Of a stretch of 30,800 nt of DNA, positions 20,778-27,444 are shown one piece after another. The stretch spans positions 1-30,800 of the IMG/VR virus record IMGVR_UViG_3300008259_000584. One strand, given 5' to 3'. The stretch comes from a virus. A model generated the notes under the pieces. It made no database searches and was not told the DNA's origin. It worked only from the letters and a program-made list of their open reading frames with translations. Numbering within the stretch: position 1 is the first letter of the stretch; every line of letters starts with the position of its first letter. The position numbers and the translations under genes were made by a program.

Positions 20778-21587
20778 ATGCAGACCATCACCGAGAACAC
20801 CAACGAAGTTGAGACCGTTGCCGTTGATTATCAGCCCACGAAGGGCGACCGCGTGTATCTGCGCCGTTTCAATGACAAGGAGCGTTATGGAATCGCCGCA
20901 ACGATTGTCAGCGTGCGAAACTTGGCAGACGGGACGAATCGTGTATGGTTTCGATACACGGATGAACAGACGGGCGAATCGGAGAAGGATTGTTATGACA
21001 TTGATTCGTACGACATGCGACGTCGTGGCGTTAAGTGGCGCCATCTGTTTCAGTTAGTTTCAGATAGCACCGAAGCCGAGCGTGCCGATTATGCGCAACG
21101 CGTTTTTGGTCGTCAGCAAAAGCGCGCAGAGTTGGCGCGTAAGAATCAAGAGGAGCGCGAGTATATGGATAAATTTCGCGCCGAAAATAAGCACCTTGTC
21201 GACCGTAAACCCGTTTGGCATCCCATTGAAGTTGTCGAGTTTGTCCCGCGTCGTTTTGAACCACAGCGCGACAGCCGTGGCATTCGTCTTGGTATGATTT
21301 ATCGGGAAATTATTGTGCGTCGTGAGTCATGGCAGTTTACGGGGTATGGCAAGACGTATTGTGTGCGCAACAACATTGACAAAATCAAGTTGAGTGTTAT
21401 TCGTGGTGGCGACGGCAAGTGGCGCATTAGCACTCTGCCAAGCTACGTAGATATGCGTGGCGATTTTCAGGAACACATGGTCAAGTTGATTACGTTTGCC
21501 CATGATTGGTGCGTTGAGCGCAACGCAGTCGAGCGCGTCAAGATTGACGAATTGCGTGCGTGGCGTGCGAAGAAGATGGCGGCATAA
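20778..21587 (+). CDS. Early protein of unknown function (269 residues)
   Basis: ATG 20778 is chosen from the conserved leader (GGAG at 20767-20770). The first ~90 residues look like a small beta barrel (GDRVYLRRFNDKERYGIAATIVSVRN...VWFRYTDEQTG). A charged helical middle (AERADYAQRVFGRQQKRAELARKNQEEREYMDKF) follows. The C-terminal part is mixed alpha-beta with many basic residues. It might bind nucleic acid. No family recognised. It is the first gene after a promoter and so probably strongly expressed early. Confidence 0.6.
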   Translation: MQTITENTNEVETVAVDYQPTKGDRVYLRRFNDKERYGIAATIVSVRNLADGTNRVWFRYTDEQTGESEKDCYDIDSYDMRRRGVKWRHLFQLVSDSTEAERADYAQRVFGRQQKRAELARKNQEEREYMDKFRAENKHLVDRKPVWHPIEVVEFVPRRFEPQRDSRGIRLGMIYREIIVRRESWQFTGYGKTYCVRNNIDKIKLSVIRGGDGKWRISTLPSYVDMRGDFQEHMVKLITFAHDWCVERNAVERVKIDELRAWRAKKMAA

Positions 21588-21593
21588 TTCATA

Positions 21594-21612
21594 CAACCCC
21601 GACACGGAGAAC
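21594..21612 (+). repeat. Repeated leader / ribosome binding site, copy B
   Basis: CAACCCCGACACGGAGAAC, identical to copy C over its whole length, lies between two genes with no promoter visible; GGAG serves ATG 21617. Confidence 0.72.
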
Positions 21613-21616
21613 AACA

Positions 21617-21844
21617 ATGCTCAAAGTTTATGCAATGAATGTTGATGGCAAGCGGCGTGCGATTGTTGCGACTACATCATGGCGGAAAGCGGCTGTTGCC
21701 GCTGGCATTACCGTCAGTCGGGCGTATCGTTATGGGAGCGTAACCTTCAATTCATTTGAAGTAACGCTTGCCAATTCTGCGCCCAATGTGTGCTTTATGC
21801 GCGAATCAGACAACGCACCATTTTTATCAACTGCGAAGAATTAA
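21617..21844 (+). CDS. Small hypothetical protein with HTH-like segment
   Basis: 75 residues from ATG 21617, chosen by the leader; a longer frame from 21560 overlaps the previous gene. The segment SWRKAAVAAGITVSRAYRYGS resembles a small helix-turn-helix. Two strands flank it (LKVYAMNVDGKRRAIVATT, TFNSFEVTLANS). No family recognised. Confidence 0.55.
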   Translation: MLKVYAMNVDGKRRAIVATTSWRKAAVAAGITVSRAYRYGSVTFNSFEVTLANSAPNVCFMRESDNAPFLSTAKN

Positions 21845-21846
21845 CC

Positions 21847-21865
21847 CAACCCCGACACGGAGAAC
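21847..21865 (+). repeat. Repeated leader / ribosome binding site, copy C
   Basis: CAACCCCGACACGGAGAAC, identical to copy B, immediately after the previous stop and just before ATG 21872. Confidence 0.72.
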
Positions 21866-21871
21866 AGACCA

Positions 21872-22315
21872 ATGGCATACATGAATCAAGAGCGCAAAGC
21901 GATAATCGCCGCCGCCGTCAAGCCCATCCTAAAGCAATACGGCGTAAAGGGTACGTTTAGCGTGCGCCATCATTCGACCATCGTGCTGACGCTGACGCAG
22001 GGCGACGTTGATTTCATCGCAGACTATCCCGCCAACGTGTATTCGTACGGGCAAGACTTCGCCACGGATTACAACCACCTACGGAACCAATATTATTTTG
22101 ACGTTCGGCGGAACTGGCTCGACTTATTTCCCGTAACGTCGGATAGCTATCAACTCCTAAACGCGGTACTGGATGCGATGCAAGCGGCGGATTGGTTTGA
22201 TAAGTCCGACATTACAACGGACTATTTTCACACGGCATATTACATCAACGTCCGTATTGGCAAGTGGAATAAGCCCTACGTCTACACGGGCGCGGCGGTA
22301 GAGGTGGCGGCATGA
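21872..22315 (+). CDS. Conserved hypothetical protein (LPD29-like)
   Basis: 147 residues. AYMNQERKAIIAAAVKPILKQYGVKGTFSVRHHSTIVLTLTQGDVDF is a clear pattern in a widespread phage and plasmid protein (N-terminal helix, then SVRxHSxIVLxxxxGxxDF), similar to the large-polyvalent-protein-associated domain LPD29. The rest has two YY-rich segments and ends VYTGAAVEVAA. Function is not known. Overlaps the next gene by ATGA. Confidence 0.62.
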   Translation: MAYMNQERKAIIAAAVKPILKQYGVKGTFSVRHHSTIVLTLTQGDVDFIADYPANVYSYGQDFATDYNHLRNQYYFDVRRNWLDLFPVTSDSYQLLNAVLDAMQAADWFDKSDITTDYFHTAYYINVRIGKWNKPYVYTGAAVEVAA

Positions 22316-22506
22316 CGTACAAAGGCATTGCCCGTCGCTTACTGACGAAGCACGGGCTTCGCGTTGCGCGGGTTAAGATTGGAGCGCGTGCGTTTCGTTA
22401 TGAGTACGTGCTACCCGCTATCAAGGGCGGCTATGATGCGCACGACATCGCACGCGCTACGCTCTGGCACTCTGTCAATCGCGCATTGGATAAGGTGTCG
22501 CCGTGA
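22312..22506 (+). CDS. Small basic hypothetical protein
   Basis: 64 residues, highly basic in the first half (MTYKGIARRLLTKHGLRVARVKIGARAFRY). A single helix pair is likely. No family recognised. ATGA overlap with the previous gene; GTG of the next overlaps its stop. Confidence 0.52.
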   Translation: MTYKGIARRLLTKHGLRVARVKIGARAFRYEYVLPAIKGGYDAHDIARATLWHSVNRALDKVSP

Positions 22507-23021
22507 CGCAATGGCACTTGATAAACAACGACGGCGACATCGTACGTACTTGTACGGCGTCGTCACGGGCCGATGCCGTCGCGCTCTTGGGGCGCGGCGG
22601 TACGGTCGTATCTGCGCTGTCGTGGAAGCACGACGTTCATCGCTGGCGTGCTGTCAAAACGGTGGTGACGGATATGGTGCAGACGCAGAAAAAGAAGCCA
22701 TATGAGAACTTCGTCGAAATCAAGGACGGCTATTTGCGCGTCATGGAAATCGCCAAACGTTTTGACACGCGGGAAGGGAAGGTCCGCCGCATCATTGACA
22801 AGCACAACATCCCTTGCGAAGTTGTGCAACATAAGGGCCGCAAGATTCAGACGTATAGTCCACGAAGCGTAGAGCGTATTAAGAAATATTTGGCAAAGGA
22901 ACCGGAACACTTGGTGCCGCGTGCCATCGTGATGAAGCGACGCAATACGTTTCTTGAAAAGATGCGCACGTATTACCAGCAGGGCATCCATTCACGTGAG
23001 GCACGGAGGAAGGCGCAATGA
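22503..23021 (+). CDS. Putative DNA-binding protein
   Basis: 172 residues from GTG 22503. The N-terminal part (LINNDGDIVRTCTASSRADAVALLGRGG) is a short alpha-beta unit. From about residue 80, GYLRVMEIAKRFDTREGKVRRIIDKHNIPCEVVQHKGRKIQTYSPRSVERIKKYLA reads as a winged helix: helix-turn-helix, then a hairpin wing with a basic strand, as in MerR/excisionase folds. The C-terminus is basic. It could regulate phage genes or bind DNA ends. Confidence 0.6.
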   Translation: MTQWHLINNDGDIVRTCTASSRADAVALLGRGGTVVSALSWKHDVHRWRAVKTVVTDMVQTQKKKPYENFVEIKDGYLRVMEIAKRFDTREGKVRRIIDKHNIPCEVVQHKGRKIQTYSPRSVERIKKYLAKEPEHLVPRAIVMKRRNTFLEKMRTYYQQGIHSREARRKAQ

Positions 23022-23212
23022 TGACGACGGCGTTGGTCGCTGGTCTGTGCGGGGCGTTTGTTGGTCTTTTGGTTGCCAAGATGTATATCGCCAAGCATCA
23101 GGACGACGGACGTACGGAAGCGTACGAATCGGGCTGGAACGACGGCTACGATGTCGGCATGAAAACGTATCGCCCGAAGCGCGTTAGAAAGATTAGCAAG
23201 GCCGAGTCGTGA
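23018..23212 (+). CDS. Small membrane-anchored protein
   Basis: 64 residues. An N-terminal membrane segment (TALVAGLCGAFVGLLVAKMYI) is followed by a charged tail with YESGWNDGYDVGMK. Two adjacent ATGs (23018, 23021) exist; the first overlaps the previous stop. Possible roles include superinfection exclusion; nothing specific is shown. Confidence 0.58.
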   Translation: MMTTALVAGLCGAFVGLLVAKMYIAKHQDDGRTEAYESGWNDGYDVGMKTYRPKRVRKISKAES

Positions 23213-23328
23213 TTATCCGTTGCCCCGTGTGCGACGACGGACGCACGGACGCGGCGGCTATCAAAACGCACAACATCTTGTGCGCCGAGTTTGGTGAACG
23301 TTCCTACCCCGCGCCGACACATGCGTAA
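23209..23328 (+). CDS. Minimal zinc-ribbon mini-protein (39 residues)
   Basis: A very short frame from GTG 23209, which overlaps the previous stop. It contains RCPVCDDG and a later Cys (ILCAEFG), and reads GRTDAAAIKTHNILCAE. One CxxC and a His could make part of a zinc site. Support: overlapping starts and stops on both sides and CxxC style shared with other small genes of this phage. Confidence 0.45.
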   Translation: MIIRCPVCDDGRTDAAAIKTHNILCAEFGERSYPAPTHA

Positions 23329-23452
23329 AGCCCTCGACATTCTTGCCACCGTCGCGTTGCTTCTTTGCACCGTGCCGTTGCTGATTGTGCTGATGATTGC
23401 GCGGGTGCCAGCCAACTATCTAAAGCGGAGGAACTTTGGCAGGGGACTTTGA
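23321..23452 (+). CDS. Small single-pass membrane protein (43 residues)
   Basis: Begins at ATG 23321 within the previous gene. A charged MRKALD start is followed by a clear membrane helix (ILATVALLLCTVPLLIVLMIA) and a basic end (LKRRNFGRGL), the positive charges marking the cytoplasmic side. It overlaps the next gene. Function unknown. Confidence 0.48.
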   Translation: MRKALDILATVALLLCTVPLLIVLMIARVPANYLKRRNFGRGL

Positions 23453-23603
23453 CATTGGGCCAGCCGACTACGAGGCCGACCGCATGAGCGAGAACGGCAA
23501 AGGCGACACGCCGCGCCCGATTGTGGTGGACAGCGAAACGTATAAAAAGAATTGGGAGCATACGTTTCCGAAACAGGAAACGCTTGGCGACCCAGACGAA
23601 TGA
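23436..23603 (+). CDS. Small acidic hypothetical protein (55 residues)
   Basis: TTG 23436 has GGAGG at 23427-23431 four bases away. It reads MAGDFDIGPADYEADRMSENGKGDTPRP and then VVDSETYKKNWEHTF. Strongly acidic, without secondary-structure signals; no family recognised. Its stop overlaps the ATG of the glycosyltransferase (ATGA). Confidence 0.5.
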   Translation: MAGDFDIGPADYEADRMSENGKGDTPRPIVVDSETYKKNWEHTFPKQETLGDPDE

Positions 23604-24217
23604 TACGCGCATCGGTGTTGATTGCGTCCCATCGGTCGCAATTCTTACAACGTGCCATTGATTCCGTCATGGCGCAGACGCTTCCGCGTCACGAATTGCA
23701 ATTGCTCGTCAACTATTCGCCCGACCCTGAACTCTTTCTGACCAACTGGAACGAGTTGTGTAGCATTGCGAAGGGCGAGTTCGTCTGCATCTTGGGCGAC
23801 GATGACACGTTGGAACCACGATATATAGAAAGTTGTATAAAGTGGTTAGAACTTACGCAGGGTGACATCGCGTATACGCAAGTCATGGGACGCAACGGTG
23901 ACGGCAAGCCCACGGGCGTCTACGTTCCGCCATCCGTCATTACGCTTGACACGATGCGGCACGGAAATCACATCTGGTCAAGCTCAATCGTCAGGCGCGA
24001 GCTTTGGCAACGTGTGCATGGCTACGACATGAACATCCCCTACGTTCATGACTACGACTTTTGGGTGCGCTGTTTGCAAGCGGGTGCCGTTGCCAAGTAC
24101 GTTCCCATTATTGGCTGGAACCATTACGCGCACAACGAAGGCCGCGTGACCACGACAAGCGACCACCGCGAAGCGTGGCGCATCTTTGACGAACGCCATC
24201 CGGGATATAGACTGTGA
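23600..24217 (+). CDS. GT2-type glycosyltransferase (GT-A fold)
   Basis: 205 residues from ATG 23600. ASVLIASHRSQFLQRAIDSVMAQTL is the family's first strand and helix, FVCILGDDDTLEP carries the metal-binding DxD, and HDYDFWVRCLQAG matches the catalytic 'ED'-like region where an Asp acts as base. A typical length for small GT2 enzymes. It would add a sugar in the cytoplasm to an unknown acceptor. It is the third glycosyltransferase of the phage and of a different fold from the other two. Its stop overlaps the ParB-like gene's GTG. Confidence 0.8.
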   Translation: MIRASVLIASHRSQFLQRAIDSVMAQTLPRHELQLLVNYSPDPELFLTNWNELCSIAKGEFVCILGDDDTLEPRYIESCIKWLELTQGDIAYTQVMGRNGDGKPTGVYVPPSVITLDTMRHGNHIWSSSIVRRELWQRVHGYDMNIPYVHDYDFWVRCLQAGAVAKYVPIIGWNHYAHNEGRVTTTSDHREAWRIFDERHPGYRL

Positions 24218-24726
24218 ACATTCAACGCTATCCGTTGCGCGACATCAAGCCCAACCCCAACAACCCGCGCATCATCAAGGACGACAAGTTCCAAAAGCTG
24301 GTGCAAAGCATCAAAGATTTTCCGCAAATGTTGGAGCTACGGCCCATCATCGTCAACGCCGACTTGACGGTGCTTGGCGGCAACATGCGTTTAAAGGCGT
24401 GTCAAGCGGCGGGTCTGACGGAAGTGCCTGTCGTGCGTGCCGATGCGTTGACGCCCGAACAGCAACGCGAGTTCATCATCAAAGACAACGTGGGCTTCGG
24501 CGAATGGGATTGGGACGCGCTCGGCAATGAATGGGACATGGATGAGTTGTCGCGTTGGGGCGTAGACATCCCCACGTTTCCCGAAGCGTCAGAGCAGAGC
24601 GCACCGCCCGAACTGGATGGAACAACGTTTCAAGTGATTGTCGTTTGCAAATCAGATATTGAGCAAGGCAACATTGCCTCCGAATTGGAACAACGAGGGT
24701 TTGAATGTCGGCTATTGACGTTGTAA
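24214..24726 (+). CDS. ParB N-terminal domain (ParB/Srx nuclease-like) protein
   Basis: 170 residues from GTG 24214. RYPLRDIKPNPNNPRIIKDDKFQKLVQSIKDFPQMLELRPIIVN, then LGGNMRLKACQAAGLTEVPVVRAD, matches the ParB/Srx fold: the DIKPNPxNPR, the helix with SI, the GGxxRxxAxxxxG loop that binds CTP/nucleotide. The second half (REFIIKDNVGFGEWDWDALGNEW) is also typical of phage members. In many phages this gene lies near terminase or DNA methylase genes. It could bind or nick DNA. Overlaps the next gene by 22 bases. Confidence 0.78.
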   Translation: MNIQRYPLRDIKPNPNNPRIIKDDKFQKLVQSIKDFPQMLELRPIIVNADLTVLGGNMRLKACQAAGLTEVPVVRADALTPEQQREFIIKDNVGFGEWDWDALGNEWDMDELSRWGVDIPTFPEASEQSAPPELDGTTFQVIVVCKSDIEQGNIASELEQRGFECRLLTL

Positions 24727-25823
24727 TCGAAAGCACGCCTTCGCGTTCTATTCGTGCGCGTCAGATTGAAGCGATGTTTGATGTACCAATGCAGACGACG
24801 CAACGCTTGGAGTGGAAAGGCGACGCGCCCATCAATGAGCGTCCGTGGAACGTTGGACTTATTGTCGGCCCATCAGGGTGCGGCAAGTCTACCATTGCCA
24901 AGCATTTGTTTGGTGATGCGATGGCGCAACGTTTTACGTGGAACGGTGCCAGCGTCATTGATGATTTCCCAAGCAACGTTGGCATTGACAACATCTCCGC
25001 TATTTGTCAGGCGGTCGGGTTTAATACGATTCCCGCATGGCTTCGCCCGTTTAATGTGTTGTCAAATGGCGAACAGTTTCGCGTATCGCTTGCACGCACG
25101 TTGATTGAGTCTGGCAACTTGGCGGTCGTGGATGAGTTTACGTCCGTTGTTGATAGACAAGTCGCCAAGATTGCGTCACACGCGGTGCAGAAATACGTGC
25201 GCAAGCAACAGACGCAATTCGTGGCGGTGTCGTGTCACTACGATATCATCGAATGGTTGCAACCAGATTGGGTGCTGGAACCCGCGACGATGCAATTCCA
25301 ATGGAGGGCGGTTCAACGACGACCCACTCTCAATGCAACACTCTGTCGGGTTCCGTATGCCTTCTGGCAACTATTCGCTCCCTATCACTATCTGACCAGT
25401 TCGCTCAATCGCTCGGCGGCGTGCTATTGTCTCTTTGTCGAAGGGCAACCCGCCGCGTTTGGCGGCATGCTGTATCGTCCACACCCCAAAGTCACGAACG
25501 TCTATGGCTTAAGTCGTCTTGTCACGTTGCCAGACTATCAAGGGCTTGGGTTGGCATTCGTCTTGACAGACGCATTAGCGATGGCATTCAAAGCATTAGG
25601 CCAACGCTTTCACACATACCCTGCGCATCCCGCGTTGATTCGTTCCTTTGACCGCTCACTCAAATGGCGCATGGAGAAACGTCCCGGCGTCTGGTCGGCA
25701 CGCTCAACGACTAGCTTTAGCGAAGGCGGACGCCCGTGCGCTGTGTTTGAGTACGTCGGCGCACCAATGAATGACAAGACAGAAGCGCAACGTTTGCTTG
25801 CCATTCCGCGTTTGTGTCAGTAA
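24705..25823 (+). CDS. ABC-type ATPase fused to a GNAT acetyltransferase domain
   Basis: 372 residues. ATPase half: Walker A GPSGCGKST (about residue 55), a short signature-like LSNGEQFRVSLARTL, Walker B LAVVDEFTSVVD and a switch His in VSCHYDII. The C-terminal half has GNAT text: CYCLFVEGQPAAFGGM, then RLVTLPDYQGLGLAFVLTDALAMAFKALG, where Q-G-L-G is the acetyl-CoA loop. Fusions of this kind are known (COG2401-like) in archaea and phages but their substrate is unclear. No membrane segment, so not a transporter. Neighbours are ParB-like and terminase genes, suggesting DNA or protein modification during packaging; that is inference. Confidence 0.78.
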   Translation: MSAIDVVIESTPSRSIRARQIEAMFDVPMQTTQRLEWKGDAPINERPWNVGLIVGPSGCGKSTIAKHLFGDAMAQRFTWNGASVIDDFPSNVGIDNISAICQAVGFNTIPAWLRPFNVLSNGEQFRVSLARTLIESGNLAVVDEFTSVVDRQVAKIASHAVQKYVRKQQTQFVAVSCHYDIIEWLQPDWVLEPATMQFQWRAVQRRPTLNATLCRVPYAFWQLFAPYHYLTSSLNRSAACYCLFVEGQPAAFGGMLYRPHPKVTNVYGLSRLVTLPDYQGLGLAFVLTDALAMAFKALGQRFHTYPAHPALIRSFDRSLKWRMEKRPGVWSARSTTSFSEGGRPCAVFEYVGAPMNDKTEAQRLLAIPRLCQ

Positions 25824-25855
25824 GCTAACGTCAGTATCAAAGCAGAGATAAAACA

Positions 25856-26182
25856 ATGAGCAAACGCGAACGCAGTCTTGCCAATCTAAAGCCATTCAAG
25901 AAGGGGCAATCCGGTAACCCAAACGGACGCCCCAAGCTACCGGACATCCGTGACGCGTTGGCAAAGATTCTCGCCGACGAGAAGGATGGCTACACGGCGC
26001 TCGAAGCGACGCTGATGGCGTTACGTGCAAAGGCGGTGCGCGGTGACATCCGTGCCGCGGAAGCGTTGCTCGACCGTGCGTTTGGCAAGCCCAAGCAAGC
26101 GATTGACCACACGACGGGCGGTGACAAGATGTTGCCAAGCGCCATCACGATTGAGTTGGTGACGCACGACAACGACGAGTAG
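25856..26182 (+). CDS. Small terminase subunit candidate (DUF5681-like)
   Basis: 108 residues. It opens SLANLKPFKKGQSGNPNGRPK, the diagnostic GQSGNPxGRP motif of DUF5681, followed by helices DIRDALAKILADEKDGYTALEATLMALRAKAVRGD and EALLDRAFGKPKQ. DUF5681 genes commonly stand before terminase large subunits and probably bind DNA for packaging. GAGA at 25845-25848 is a likely ribosome binding site. The large subunit starts two bases after the stop. Confidence 0.62.
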   Translation: MSKRERSLANLKPFKKGQSGNPNGRPKLPDIRDALAKILADEKDGYTALEATLMALRAKAVRGDIRAAEALLDRAFGKPKQAIDHTTGGDKMLPSAITIELVTHDNDE

Positions 26183-26184
26183 CG

Positions 26185-27375
26185 GTGCGCGTCAAGACCC
26201 CGCCAGCGTTCGCGTTTCTCTACGACCCGCCACTTGGTAGCACACGCTACCGCGTGGCGTACGGCGGTCGTGGCTCTGCGAAGTCGTGGCAATTCGCACG
26301 GGCCGCGCTTGTCTACGGCGTGCAGAAGCCATTGCGTATCTTGTGTGCGCGTGAGTATCAAGCATCCATCCGTGATTCCGTGCATAGAGTGTTGGCAGAC
26401 CAAATCACGCGCTTGGGTCTTGATGCGTTCTACACGGTGCAAGAGTCTGCCATACTCGGACTGAACGGCACGGAGTTTCTATTTAAGGGCTTGCGACGCG
26501 ACATTGCGCAAATCAAATCCACGGAGGGCATCGACCTGTGTTGGGTCGAAGAAGCCGAAGCCGTCAGCGATACATCGTGGCGCACGCTTGTCCCGACAAT
26601 TCGCAAAGCCGACTCCGAAATCTGGGTGACGTTCAACCCCGCGTTGGAATCGGACGCGACGTATCAACGGTTCATTGCCAAGCCGCCTGACCGTAGCATC
26701 ATTCGCAAGGTCAACTATCAAGACAACCCGTGGTTCCCTGACGTACTGCGACAAGAAGCGGAAGCGTTGCAACGTGCCGACCCTGAAGCGTATGCGCACG
26801 TGTGGGGCGGTCAGGCGTGGTCTAGGTCAGATGCGCAGGTCTTGTCAGGCAAGTGGCGCGTCATGGACTTTGAGCCGCAAGCCAATTGGCAAGGGCCGTA
26901 CTTCGGCGCGGATTGGGGATTCGCCCGTGACGCGACCGCGCTTGTCAAATGCTACATCTACGACAACGTGCTATACATCGCGGCGGAAGCGGGTGGCATT
27001 CAGCTTGATAGCGATGCGACGGCACGCGCTTTTGACACGATACCCGACTCGCGCAAGTACGTCATCCGTGCCGATTCTGCGCGACCGGAAACGATTGCCG
27101 AAATGCGTAAGCGTGGCTTCCGTACCGAGTCGGCGCCCAAGTGGTCGGGGTCTGTCGAAGATGGCATCCAACACTTACGCTCGTATGCAGACATCGTGAT
27201 TCACCCCAACTGTAAACGAGCGATAGAAGAAGCGCGGCTCTGGCGATACAAGACCGACGCACGCACGGACGAAGTATTGCCACATCTAAAAGAGGGCAAC
27301 GACCACGTATGGGACGCCGTGCGCTATGCGTTGTCGCCGCTTATCAAGAAGGGGCCGAGCGTGTTTGTCGTGTAA
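26185..27375 (+). CDS. terL: Terminase large subunit
   Basis: 396 residues from GTG 26185. ATPase: Walker A-like YGGRGSAKS, Walker B IDLCWVEEAEAV and motif III VTFNPALES. Nuclease domain: YFGADWGFARDATALV (first Asp), VIRADSARPE (second), and HVWDAVRYALSP (third), the usual RNase H-like set. This is the PBSX/phage-type terminase (Terminase_3). It cuts concatemeric DNA and pumps it through the portal. Length is standard. It lies directly upstream of the portal gene. Confidence 0.92.
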   Translation: MRVKTPPAFAFLYDPPLGSTRYRVAYGGRGSAKSWQFARAALVYGVQKPLRILCAREYQASIRDSVHRVLADQITRLGLDAFYTVQESAILGLNGTEFLFKGLRRDIAQIKSTEGIDLCWVEEAEAVSDTSWRTLVPTIRKADSEIWVTFNPALESDATYQRFIAKPPDRSIIRKVNYQDNPWFPDVLRQEAEALQRADPEAYAHVWGGQAWSRSDAQVLSGKWRVMDFEPQANWQGPYFGADWGFARDATALVKCYIYDNVLYIAAEAGGIQLDSDATARAFDTIPDSRKYVIRADSARPETIAEMRKRGFRTESAPKWSGSVEDGIQHLRSYADIVIHPNCKRAIEEARLWRYKTDARTDEVLPHLKEGNDHVWDAVRYALSPLIKKGPSVFVV

Positions 27376-27398
27376 GGGGTTGCGCGGTTGCTTGCTCT

Positions 27399-27432
27399 CG
27401 CGTTAGTCTTGTGCGTGGCAGACTCCTAACGC
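27399..27432 (+). promoter_or_regulatory. Hairpin in the terminase-portal gap
   Basis: 27399-27406 (CGCGTTAG) pairs with 27425-27432 (CTAACGCG), 8 bp. AGTCT (27405-27409) can alternatively pair with AGACT (27420-27424). No U-tract follows. The 3' arm lies next to GGGG, the only ribosome-binding-like purine run before TTG 27445, so the hairpin may limit portal translation. Confidence 0.45.
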
Positions 27433-27444
27433 GGGGCCGACAAC

